Source: Streptomyces acidiscabies
GTDB taxonomy: Bacteria > Actinomycetota > Actinomycetes > Streptomycetales > Streptomycetaceae
Assembly: GCF_020010905.1 (NCBI RefSeq)
Contig: NZ_JAGJBY010000001.1
Span: 1,260,001-1,324,000 of the forward strand
Reading direction: 5' to 3'
Length of the DNA: 64,000 nt
Shown here: piece after piece, positions 48,108 through 56,369 of the stretch
Layout of the letters: each line of letters begins with the position of its first letter
Numbering within the stretch: the first letter of the stretch is position 1
The notes under the pieces: model-generated
Database searches by the model: none
What the model was told of the DNA's origin: nothing
Seen by the model: the letters and a program-made list of their open reading frames with translations, nothing else
Translations under genes and position numbers: made by a program

Positions 48108-50693
48108 ATGACGACTTCCGCGACCTCGGGAACCGGCCCCACCGAGAACTCCATGCGTCGCGCCCTCAAACGCGCCCGGGACGGCGTCGCCCTCGACGTG
48201 TCCGAGACGGCTGTGCTGCTCCAGGCGCGCGGCGAGGCTCTCGACGACCTCACGGCGACCGCCGCGCGCGTGCGTGACGCGGGCCTGGCGGCGGCCGGCC
48301 GGCCCGGTGTCATCACGTACTCCAAGAGCGTCTTCATCCCCCTGACCCGCCTGTGCCGCGACAAGTGTCACTACTGCACCTTCGTCACGGTGCCGGGCAA
48401 ACTCCGCCGTGCCGGCCACGGCATGTTCATGTCCCCCGACGAGGTACTCGACGTAGCTCGCAAGGGTGCCTCCCTGGGGTGCAAGGAAGCCCTCATCACT
48501 TTGGGGGACAAGCCGGAGGACCGCTGGCCCGAGGCGCGCGAGTGGCTCGACGCGCACGGGTACGACGACACCATCGCCTACGTGAGGGCCATCTCCATCC
48601 GCATCCTGGAGGAGACCGGCCTGCTCCCCCACCTCAACCCCGGGGTGATGTCCTGGACCGACCTCCAGCGCCTCAAGCCGGTCGCACCGAGCATGGGCAT
48701 GATGCTGGAGACGACGGCCACCCGCCTGTGGTCCGAGCCCGGCGGCCCCCACTACGGCTCCCCGGACAAGGAACCGGCCGTCAGGCTACGGGTGTTGGAG
48801 GACGCGGGCCGCTCCTCCGTCCCCTTCACCTCGGGTCTACTGATCGGCATCGGCGAGACGTACGAGGAGCGCGCCGAGTCGCTCTTCGCGCTGCGCAAGG
48901 TCTCCCGCGCGCACCACGGCATCCAGGAACTGATCATCCAGAACTTCCGCGCCAAGCCGGACACGGCGATGCGCGGCATGCCGGACGCCGAACTCGACGA
49001 ACTGGTCGCGGCGGTGGCCGTATCGCGCCTGATCCTCGGCCCCTCGGCGAACATCCAGGCCCCGCCGAACCTGGTCGACGGCGAGTACGAGCGCCTCATC
49101 GGCGCCGGCATCGACGACTGGGGCGGCGTCTCCCCGCTCACCATCGACCATGTCAACCCCGAGCGCCCCTGGCCGCAGATCGAGGAACTCACCCGGCGCT
49201 CCGAGGCGGCCGGCTTCGACCTGCGTGAACGCCTGTGCGTCTACCCGGAGTTCGTGACGCGCGGCGAGCCCTGGCTCGACCCCCGCCTCCTCCCGCACGT
49301 CCGCGCGCTCGCCGACCCCGAGACCGGCCTCGCGATCCCGGACGCCGTCGTCGAGGGCCACCCCTGGCAGGAGCCCGAGGAGGTCTTCGAGGCCACCGGC
49401 CGCACCGACCTGCACCGCACGATCGACACCGAGGGCCGTACGTCCGACCGCCGCGACGACTTCGACGAGGTGTACGGCGACTGGTCCGAACTCCGCGAGG
49501 CCGCCGCCCCCGGCATGGTCCCCGAGCGCATCGACACCGACGTACGCCAGGCCCTCGCGACGGCGGCCGACGACCCGACGAAGCTGACCGACGCGGAGGC
49601 GCTCGCGCTCTTCCACGCGGACGGCCCCGCGCTGGACGCGCTGACCCAAATCGCCGACGACGTACGGAAGTCGGTGGTCGGCGACGACGTCACGTACATC
49701 GTCACGCGGAACATCAACTTCACCAACGTCTGCTACACCGGCTGCCGTTTCTGCGCGTTCGCCCAGCGCCGTACGGACGCCGACGCCTACACCCTCTCCC
49801 TGGACCAGGTCGCCGACCGCGCCCAACAGGCCTGGGAAGTCGGGGCGGTTGAGGTCTGCATGCAGGGCGGCATCCACCCCGACCTGCCGGGCACCGCGTA
49901 CTTCGACATCGCGAAGGCGGTCAAGGAGCGCGTCCCGGGTATGCACGTCCACGCCTTCTCGCCGATGGAGGTCGTCAACGGCGCGACGCGCACGGGACTT
50001 TCGATCCGCGAGTGGCTGACTCAGGCCAGGGAGGCGGGACTTGACACGCTCCCCGGCACGGCCGCCGAGATCCTCGACGACGAGGTCCGCTGGATCCTCA
50101 CCAAGGGCAAGCTGCCGGCCGCGACCTGGATCGAAGTCGTCACCACCGCCCACGAGTTGGGCATCCGCACGACCTCGACGATGATGTACGGCCACGTCGA
50201 CCAGCCGCGCCACTGGCTCGGCCACCTGCGCACGCTCGCCGGGATCCAGCAACGCACCGGCGGATTCACGGAGTTCGTGACGCTGCCGTTCATCCACACC
50301 AACGCGCCCGTGTACCTGGCGGGCATCTCGCGGCCCGGCCCGACGATCAGGGACAACCGCGCGGTGACGGCGATGGCACGGCTCCTGCTGCACCCGTGGA
50401 TCCCCAACATCCAGACCAGCTGGGTCAAGCTGGGCACCGAGGGCGCCGCCGAGATGCTGCGCTCCGGGGCCAACGACCTCGGCGGCACGCTGATGGAGGA
50501 GACCATCTCGCGGATGGCGGGCTCGTCGTACGGCTCGTACAAGTCGATCCGGGACCTCATCGCCGTCGCCGAGGCGGCGGGGCGTCCGGCGAAGCCGCGT
50601 ACGACGCTGTACGGCGAGGTCCCGGCCGAGCGGCAGCGGGCGGCGCAGGCGTCCGACGGGCACCTTCCGGAGCTGCTGCCGGTCCTCGACTGA
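48108..50693 (+). CDS. fbiC: FO synthase, bifunctional CofG-CofH radical SAM enzyme
   Basis: An 861-residue fusion of two radical SAM modules. The CofG half has CRDKCHYC at residues 83-90 binding its 4Fe-4S cluster; the CofH half has CYTGCRFC at residues 542-549. Both are intact. FbiC condenses a ribitylated pyrimidine with tyrosine to give FO, the deazaflavin chromophore of F420. Length matches actinobacterial FbiC (about 860). There is no clear ribosome-binding site. TATGCT at 48096-48101 ends 6 bp before the ATG, so a leaderless mRNA is possible. The other F420 genes (fbiA, fbiB, fbiD) are not in the window. Confidence 0.97.
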   Translation: MTTSATSGTGPTENSMRRALKRARDGVALDVSETAVLLQARGEALDDLTATAARVRDAGLAAAGRPGVITYSKSVFIPLTRLCRDKCHYCTFVTVPGKLRRAGHGMFMSPDEVLDVARKGASLGCKEALITLGDKPEDRWPEAREWLDAHGYDDTIAYVRAISIRILEETGLLPHLNPGVMSWTDLQRLKPVAPSMGMMLETTATRLWSEPGGPHYGSPDKEPAVRLRVLEDAGRSSVPFTSGLLIGIGETYEERAESLFALRKVSRAHHGIQELIIQNFRAKPDTAMRGMPDAELDELVAAVAVSRLILGPSANIQAPPNLVDGEYERLIGAGIDDWGGVSPLTIDHVNPERPWPQIEELTRRSEAAGFDLRERLCVYPEFVTRGEPWLDPRLLPHVRALADPETGLAIPDAVVEGHPWQEPEEVFEATGRTDLHRTIDTEGRTSDRRDDFDEVYGDWSELREAAAPGMVPERIDTDVRQALATAADDPTKLTDAEALALFHADGPALDALTQIADDVRKSVVGDDVTYIVTRNINFTNVCYTGCRFCAFAQRRTDADAYTLSLDQVADRAQQAWEVGAVEVCMQGGIHPDLPGTAYFDIAKAVKERVPGMHVHAFSPMEVVNGATRTGLSIREWLTQAREAGLDTLPGTAAEILDDEVRWILTKGKLPAATWIEVVTTAHELGIRTTSTMMYGHVDQPRHWLGHLRTLAGIQQRTGGFTEFVTLPFIHTNAPVYLAGISRPGPTIRDNRAVTAMARLLLHPWIPNIQTSWVKLGTEGAAEMLRSGANDLGGTLMEETISRMAGSSYGSYKSIRDLIAVAEAAGRPAKPRTTLYGEVPAERQRAAQASDGHLPELLPVLD

Positions 50694-50698
50694 CCCTG

Positions 50699-50771
50699 GT
50701 GGAGCGCCGGTTGCGATCTTGGAACGGTACCTGAGGGGGACCGGTACGGGCCCGGCGGACAGGCGCTCCAC
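50699..50771. repeat. Long-range inverted repeat after fbiC
   Basis: GTGGAGCGCC (50699-50708) pairs exactly with GGCGCTCCAC (50762-50771) around 53 nt that contain further dyads (GGTACC, GGGCCC). It begins 6 bp after the fbiC stop and ends about 50 bp before the next start. It may be a terminator or a 5' leader structure of the following gene. Confidence 0.5.
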
Positions 50772-50822
50772 AGTAGGATGATCCGACCCCCGACATGCGG
50801 GGGCCGGAGACTGAGGAGTTGC

Positions 50823-51401
50823 GTGCCCGTGCCTGCCCTGCGGCTTCCCTCGTGGGTCTGGGTCACCGGTCTGACGGCCGGGGCGATCGTCGGCGTGGGC
50901 TTCCTGGCGCTCGAAGCGGACAACGGCGTGCACCCTCACCCGACGGCCGCGGCCAGTCCGAAGCCGGCCGCCACGCCCCGGCAGTCGGCGGCTCCCGAGG
51001 CGTCCACGCCTAATACTCCGGGACTACCCGCCAAGTCGGGCACGGGCCGCCGTATCGTCTACTCGCTCTCCGAGGACCGGGTCTGGCTGGTCGACGCGGA
51101 CGACCAGTCCCGCCGCACCTTCGACGTCTGGCCCGGCACGGTCGACCCCGCGCCGGGGACGTACACGATCTCCGTGCGCACGCCCGCGACCACCGGCTCC
51201 GACGGGGTCGCCGTCGAGCACGTCGTCTACTTCACGGTGAAGTCCGGCATCAACATCGCCTTCTCCAACGCCGTCGACGGCTCCTCCCCGCCGCCCGCCC
51301 CCGCCGGTACGCAGACCGGCGGCATCCGCCTCCACAAGGAGGACGGCACGGCGCTGTGGGCGTTCGGGGCGACGGAGACCAGGGTCAGGGTCGTCGAGTA
51401 G
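50823..51401 (+). CDS. YkuD-like (L,D-transpeptidase fold) protein lacking the catalytic cysteine
   Basis: The protein has 192 residues from GTG 50823 (GAGGAG 4 bp upstream; GTG 50829 is also possible). A membrane anchor (WVWVTGLTAGAIVGVGFLAL) and a Pro/Ala linker precede the domain RRIVYSLSEDRVWLVDADDQSRRTFDVWPGTVDPAPGTYTISVRTP, which is YkuD-like. The active-site motif of L,D-transpeptidases (SHGCIRL) is here TGGIRL (residues 165-170), with glycine in place of cysteine. The expected upstream histidine is not obvious. It is probably a non-catalytic wall-associated protein. Confidence 0.7.
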   Translation: MPVPALRLPSWVWVTGLTAGAIVGVGFLALEADNGVHPHPTAAASPKPAATPRQSAAPEASTPNTPGLPAKSGTGRRIVYSLSEDRVWLVDADDQSRRTFDVWPGTVDPAPGTYTISVRTPATTGSDGVAVEHVVYFTVKSGINIAFSNAVDGSSPPPAPAGTQTGGIRLHKEDGTALWAFGATETRVRVVE

Positions 51402-51454
51402 TACCCGGGTAGTACCTGAGGGGTACGGCTCCCGCTCCGGCGATTCCCCACCCC

Positions 51455-52588
51455 CTACCCCAGCTCTACCCCGCTACTTCTCGGGTACCGGGCCAGCCAC
51501 CCCGGCGCCGCCCCCGCCGGGTTGTGCAGCGCCGGCCCCTGCGTCATCTCCATCGAGAAGTCGTCGGCGAGCTCCAGCAGCGTCGGCCGCCCCTCCAGCT
51601 CCGCGAGCCACGCCGGGGGCAGCGCCGTCTCCCCGTGCAGCGCGCCGAGCAGGGACCCCGTGACGGAGGCGGTCGCGGCGGAGGGTGCGCCGTGGTTGAC
51701 GGCGAGGCGCAGGCCGTGCCGTACGTCCTCGGCGACGAGCGCGCAGTACACGGCGGCGGACAACAGCTCGGGCGCGCTGCCGCCGCCGGCGAGTTCCTCG
51801 ACCCGCGCGGGCGTCGGCAGGCCCTGTCTGACCGCGCCGAGCCCCCGTTGCAGCGCCTCCGACACCGGCTCGTGGCCGGGCCGCGCCGACAGGTGGGACA
51901 GCGCCCGCTGCACCGCGCTGTCGAGGCTGTCGCCCCTGGCCAGCGCGTGCACGACGACCGCGTACGCGCCCGATGAGAGGTACGCCGACGGGTGGCCGTG
52001 GGTCTGCGCCGCGCACTCCACCGCGAGCTGCGCGACCAGCTGCGGCTCCCAGCCGACCAGCAGACCGAACGGCGCCGAGCGGCCGAGCGCCTCGGGGCCG
52101 TCCGCCGCCGGGTTCTTCGGCGTCTCCAGGGTGCCCATCCGCTCGTCCCCGAGGCCGAGGAGCAGTGGGCGCGTCGGGTCGCGGCGGGCGTACAGCCACT
52201 CCTCGCGAGCCAGCCAGCCGTCGTCCTTGCGGCGTAGGTCGGGACCCCAGTCGCGCTGCGTGGCCGCCCAGCGCAGATACGCGCGATGCAGGTCGGTAGG
52301 GGGGTGCCAGGCGCCGGTGTCGCGGCGTACCTGGGCGCGGATCAGGCCGTCGATCGTGAACAGGGTGAGCTGGGTGAGGTGGGTGATCGCGCCGCGCCTG
52401 CCGTACGCGGGGACCAGGTCGACGACGCCCTCCACCCCGTACGCCTGAAGTATGTCCTCCGCGGAGGCCCGGTCCACCGGGGCGCCCAGTGCGTCGCCGA
52501 GGGCGCCGCCGAGCAGTGCGCCGCGCACCCGGCTGCGGAAGTCCTGCTGCTCAGTACGGCCCCAGATGGGCCCGGCCGCCGTGCTCAC
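51455..52588 (-). CDS. ADP-ribosylglycohydrolase-family protein with degenerate metal sites
   Basis: The protein has 377 residues from GTG 52588, chosen for GGGAGG 6 bp upstream; a GTG at 52639 is in frame. The fold is indicated by RVRGALLGGALGDALGAPVD, the GAITHLTQLTLFTIDGLIRA helix, SAPFGLLVGWEPQLVAQLAVECAAQTHGHPSAYLSSGAYA and ASVTGSLLGALHGE. The family's TDDT metal motif reads THLT (residues 69-72). The late GGDTDT-type motif reads HGAPSAAT (about 300). Nearly all magnesium-binding acids are missing, so de-ADP-ribosylation activity is doubtful; substrate binding could persist. Confidence 0.75.
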   Translation of the reverse strand: MSTAAGPIWGRTEQQDFRSRVRGALLGGALGDALGAPVDRASAEDILQAYGVEGVVDLVPAYGRRGAITHLTQLTLFTIDGLIRAQVRRDTGAWHPPTDLHRAYLRWAATQRDWGPDLRRKDDGWLAREEWLYARRDPTRPLLLGLGDERMGTLETPKNPAADGPEALGRSAPFGLLVGWEPQLVAQLAVECAAQTHGHPSAYLSSGAYAVVVHALARGDSLDSAVQRALSHLSARPGHEPVSEALQRGLGAVRQGLPTPARVEELAGGGSAPELLSAAVYCALVAEDVRHGLRLAVNHGAPSAATASVTGSLLGALHGETALPPAWLAELEGRPTLLELADDFSMEMTQGPALHNPAGAAPGWLARYPRSSGVELG

Positions 52589-52799
52589 ACCCTGCCTCCC
52601 CGAGCCACCGTCCGCCGTCCGTACGACACGATTCGCCACTGTAATCGAACGGGGACGGGGAGTTCAGGGGTCGAGCGGTATGCCCAGTGTGGCCACAGGG
52701 GACGGGATTTGGGGTGGGGAGTGGTCGTTTCTGTGTGTTGGTGGTGTTGCTGTCGGGAATGTGGCCGGACGGGGGAGCGTGTGGCAGCCTCCCCCGGTC

Positions 52800-54371
52800 T
52801 CAGCCGCTCTTCGTGACCCCGACGGTGCCGCGTCCGTCGTCCAGTTCCGCGCTCACCGCGACGGCCGCCGCGTCGTCGTCCGAGTTGATCTTCTCGATGA
52901 TCGCGAGCCGGCCGGGGGTGTCCTCGGGACGGATGAAGCCGATCGCGATGTACAGGACGAGGGAGACCGCGAGGGGGATCGACACCTGATACTGGAGAGG
53001 TACGCCGCCGTCGACGTTCCAGTTGATCGGGTAGTTGACGAGCCAGAACGCCAGCAGCCCCATCGACCAGCTCGTCAGCGCCGCCGTCGGCCCCGAGCGG
53101 CGGAACGGCCGCAGCAGGCCCAGCATCATCGGGATGGCCATCGGGCCCATCAGACCGGCGACCCACTTGATGACGACGGTGATGATGTCCTTGAAAGCAG
53201 GGGAGTTGACCTGCGTCGCCGCCGCCATCGAGAGGCCGAGGAAGACGACCGTCGTGATGCGCGCGACCCGAAGTCCCTGTCCCTGGTCCCACGTTCGGGC
53301 CCGCTTCCAGATGACCGGCGCGCAGTCCCGGGTGAAGACGGCCGCGATCGCGTTGGCGTCGGAGGAGCACATCGCCATCGTGTGGGAGAAGAAGCCGACG
53401 ATCACGAGCCCCAACAGGCCGTGCGGCAGGAGCTGTTCGGTCATCAGGCCGTAGGAGTCGGAGCCGTCCGGCTTCTTCGACTCGACCAGCAGCGGCGACA
53501 TCCACATCGGGAAGAACAGCACGACCGGCCAGACCAGCCACAGCAGCGCCGACAGCCGCGCCGAGCGCTCGGCCTCCTTCGCGTTGCGGGTCGCCATGTA
53601 CCGCTGCGCCTGGTTGAGCATGCCGCCGTTGTACTCGAACAGCTTGATGAACAGGAACGCGAGCAGGAACACCGTGCCGTACGGGCCGACGAGCGGCTTG
53701 CCGTGGCCCTGGAGCGCGGGTTCGTCCCAGGCGCCGAGGAACCCGATGTTCCTGTCGTTCAGTTCGACGATCACGGCGATGAACATCGCGACGCCCGCGA
53801 GGAGTTGGATGATGAACTGGCCCAACTCCGTGAGCGCGTCGGCCCACAGGCCGCCGATCGTGCAGTACACGGCCGTGATGCTGCCGGTGATGAGGATGCC
53901 CTGGTTCAGTGAGATGCCGGTGAACACGGACAGCAGGGTCGCGATCGCCGCCCACTTGGCGCCGACGTCCACGATCTTCAGCAGCATCCCCGACCAAGCG
54001 AGTGCTTGCTGGGTCTTCAGGTCGTACCGGTTCTTCAAGTACTCCAGCGGGGAGGCCACATGGAGCCGTGAACGGAGCCGGTTGATGCGCGGCGCGAAGA
54101 GCTTCGAGCCGATCGCGATGCCGAGCGCGATCGGGAAGGACCAGGTGACGAAGGAGGTCACCCCGTAGGTGTAGGCGATGCCGGCGTACCCGGTGAACAT
54201 CACCGCGCTGTAGCCCGACATGTGGTGGGAGATACCGGAGAGCCACCACGGCATCTTGCCGCCCGCGGTGAAGAAGTCGCTGACGTCGTCGACCCGTTTG
54301 TGCGACCAGACGCCGATGGCGACCATCACGCCGAAGTAGCCGATGAGCACGGCCCAGTCGAGACCGTTCAT
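52800..54371 (-). CDS. Sodium:solute symporter (SSS family)
   Basis: A 523-residue protein from ATG 54371 (MNGLDWAVLIGYFGVMVAIG), with GGAAGGGGG 5 bp upstream. More than ten hydrophobic helices are visible. SSS features include FFTAGGKMPWWLSGISHHMSGYSAVMFTGYAGIAYTYG in the first helices and FFSHTMAMCSSDANAIAAVFTRDCAP near helix 8, where the family binds sodium. Members take up sugars, amino acids, carboxylates or vitamins with Na+. This form resembles sugar or inositol transporters but the substrate cannot be fixed. It is flanked by 160-190 bp gaps and is probably monocistronic. Confidence 0.88.
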   Translation of the reverse strand: MNGLDWAVLIGYFGVMVAIGVWSHKRVDDVSDFFTAGGKMPWWLSGISHHMSGYSAVMFTGYAGIAYTYGVTSFVTWSFPIALGIAIGSKLFAPRINRLRSRLHVASPLEYLKNRYDLKTQQALAWSGMLLKIVDVGAKWAAIATLLSVFTGISLNQGILITGSITAVYCTIGGLWADALTELGQFIIQLLAGVAMFIAVIVELNDRNIGFLGAWDEPALQGHGKPLVGPYGTVFLLAFLFIKLFEYNGGMLNQAQRYMATRNAKEAERSARLSALLWLVWPVVLFFPMWMSPLLVESKKPDGSDSYGLMTEQLLPHGLLGLVIVGFFSHTMAMCSSDANAIAAVFTRDCAPVIWKRARTWDQGQGLRVARITTVVFLGLSMAAATQVNSPAFKDIITVVIKWVAGLMGPMAIPMMLGLLRPFRRSGPTAALTSWSMGLLAFWLVNYPINWNVDGGVPLQYQVSIPLAVSLVLYIAIGFIRPEDTPGRLAIIEKINSDDDAAAVAVSAELDDGRGTVGVTKSG

Positions 54372-54558
54372 GTGCCCCCTTCCAGGGTTCGCCGTCAACG
54401 TGGGGGTTCGCAGCAGACAGGCAGGGCAGGCATGTGAACTCTGGGTGTGATGGTGTGCTCACGGCAAGCGCGAGGAGAGTCAAGGGAGGGTAAAATCGTT
54501 CGGAGAGGTGACCTCAATTCCTGTACGTGAACGCCGGGTTGGCGGGAGGAGATGCCGC

Positions 54559-55347
54559 TCAGCGCATCAGTTCCCCCGCGTTCACCAGCAACGACTGCCC
54601 CGTGATCGCCCGCGCCCGGGGCGACGCGAGGAACACCGCCGCGTCCGCCACGTCCCCGTCCGTCGCCAGCTCCGGCAGCGCCATCCGCCCCGAGAGCCGC
54701 CCCAGCACCTCGCTCTCGGGCACCCCCTCCGCCTGCGCCGTGAACCGCACGTACGCCTCCACCGGCGGCCCCCACATCCACCCCGGCAGCACGGTGTTCA
54801 CCCGGACCCGGTACGGCCCCAACTCCCTTGCCAGCGAGTACATCACGCTCGTCAGTGCCCCCTTCGACGCCGCGTACGCCGCCTGCTTCACCTGCGAGGG
54901 CGCCGCCACCGCCGACTGCGTCCCGATGAACACGACCGCACCCCCGCCCCCCTCCTTCAGCGCGGGCAGACAGGCCCGCGTCATCCGCAGGGTCCCCAGC
55001 AGATTCACGTCCATGACGGACCGCCAGGTCTCGAAGTCGGCGTCCTGAACACCTCCGAAGTAGGAGTCCCAGGCGGCGACTTGGACGACGGCGTCGATCC
55101 CGCCGAAGCGCGACACCGCCAACTCGGCCAGGGCGGCGCACTGTTGCTCGTCGGTGATGTCGGCGGACAGGAACGCCGTGTGCGCCCCGCCGGGGTCGAT
55201 GTCCCGCGCGGACTTGGCCAGTTGAGCTTCGGTCCGAGCCCCCAGCACCGCGTTCCCCCCTTCCCGTACGACGGCCGCCGCGACCTGGTGACCCAGTCCC
55301 GCGCCGACTCCGGAGACGACGACGGTCTTGCCGGTGAGCAGAGACAC
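54559..55347 (-). CDS. Short-chain dehydrogenase/reductase
   Basis: A 262-residue protein from GTG 55347 with AGGGAGG upstream; the longer frame is a shadow. Cofactor motif SGVGAGLG, VLGARTEAQLAK, the catalytic serine in FIGTQSAVAAPSQ, then YAASKGAL. The NAA-type motif after strand 4 is VQVAAW rather than NNAG, a common variant. The ending ITGQSLLVNAGELMR is normal. It is divergent from the EthD-like gene across operator site 10, so the two likely act in one pathway. Confidence 0.88.
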   Translation of the reverse strand: MSLLTGKTVVVSGVGAGLGHQVAAAVVREGGNAVLGARTEAQLAKSARDIDPGGAHTAFLSADITDEQQCAALAELAVSRFGGIDAVVQVAAWDSYFGGVQDADFETWRSVMDVNLLGTLRMTRACLPALKEGGGGAVVFIGTQSAVAAPSQVKQAAYAASKGALTSVMYSLARELGPYRVRVNTVLPGWMWGPPVEAYVRFTAQAEGVPESEVLGRLSGRMALPELATDGDVADAAVFLASPRARAITGQSLLVNAGELMR

Positions 55348-55388
55348 GAACCCTCCCTGATGGCCGCTTCCTGACGCTGGCGCATTGT

Positions 55389-55403
55389 CTGACGGACCGT
55401 CAG
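55389..55403. promoter_or_regulatory. Operator site 10 (SDR / EthD-like divergent pair)
   Basis: CTGACGGACCGTCAG is a perfect repeat in a 90-bp divergent gap. It is 42 bp from the SDR start and 35 bp from the EthD-like start. An additional left half-site (CTGACG) occurs at 55371-55376. One operator could control both directions. Confidence 0.75.
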
Positions 55404-55437
55404 AGTATGGGCGAGCGCGCAGGAAAGGGGAACGCAC

Positions 55438-56337
55438 ATGAACGAGACCGGCACCAGCGGAACCACTTCGGGCGAGGTCACTTCGAGCGAGGTCACTTCG
55501 AGCGAGGCCGAATCCAGCGCCCGCTACGCCGAGTTGGCGGCCACCGGCCCCTACGGCGTCCGCCCCGGCCACGCCCTGATCACCATGGTCGAACCGCACC
55601 CCGGCCACGAGTACGCCTACAACCGCTGGTACGAGGACGACCACTTCTACGCGGGCGCGATGGCGATGCCCTGGATGTACGCGGGCCGCCGCTGGGTCGC
55701 CACCCGCGACCTCCAGCTCCTGCGCTACCCGGAGAAGTCGGCGGTCGCCCAGCCCGTCACCCTGGGGTGCTACCTCTCCACCTACTGGATCACCGACGGC
55801 CGCTACGCCGACCACATGCGCTGGACCGTCTCCATCAACCGCCGCCTCAACCACGACGCCCGCGTCTACCAGGACCGCACCCACGTCTTCACGGCGTTCC
55901 AGGACCACGAGACGACGGTCTACCGCGACGGCGCGGCCGGTCCCCGCGACTTCCACGCCCTGGACCACCCCTACCAGGGGCTGATCCTGGAGGTGATCGA
56001 CGCCGAGACCCCCGAGCGCCGCACCGACCTCCTCCATTGGCTCCGCACCCGCCACCTCCCGCGCGCCCTGAAGGGGTCCCCCGCCGCGCTGGTGACGATC
56101 TTCCGGCCCACCCCCCTACCGGTCGACCGCATGGCGTACGTGAAGCAGGTGGAGGGCACCGACACCCGCCTGACCCTGCTGTGGTTCCTTGAACAGGACC
56201 CCCGGGACGGCTGGCAGGACCACTACGCCGGACTCGGCTCCCGGGTGGAGGAATCGGGCCTCGGCAGGGTGGAGCTGGTGGCCCCCTTCATCCCGACGGT
56301 GCCGGGGACCGACCGCTACGTCTCCGAACTGCGCTAG
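55438..56337 (+). CDS. EthD/dimeric alpha-beta barrel-like protein of unknown function
   Basis: A 299-residue protein from ATG 55438 with a purine-rich AGGAAAGGGG upstream. Two ferredoxin-like halves are suggested: HALITMVEPHPGHEYAYNRWYEDDHFYAGAMAMPWMYAGRRWVA and QGLILEVIDAETPERRTDLLHWLRTRHLPRALKG. The NRWYEDDHF segment resembles EthD-like proteins that assist oxygenases. The N-terminus has a short direct repeat (EVTSSEVTSSEAESS) encoded by a duplicated GGTCACTTCGAGCGA block. It shares operator 10 with the SDR. Confidence 0.65.
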   Translation: MNETGTSGTTSGEVTSSEVTSSEAESSARYAELAATGPYGVRPGHALITMVEPHPGHEYAYNRWYEDDHFYAGAMAMPWMYAGRRWVATRDLQLLRYPEKSAVAQPVTLGCYLSTYWITDGRYADHMRWTVSINRRLNHDARVYQDRTHVFTAFQDHETTVYRDGAAGPRDFHALDHPYQGLILEVIDAETPERRTDLLHWLRTRHLPRALKGSPAALVTIFRPTPLPVDRMAYVKQVEGTDTRLTLLWFLEQDPRDGWQDHYAGLGSRVEESGLGRVELVAPFIPTVPGTDRYVSELR

Positions 56338-56369
56338 CTCCCAGGTACTAGTACCGGACTACGTGAGTG

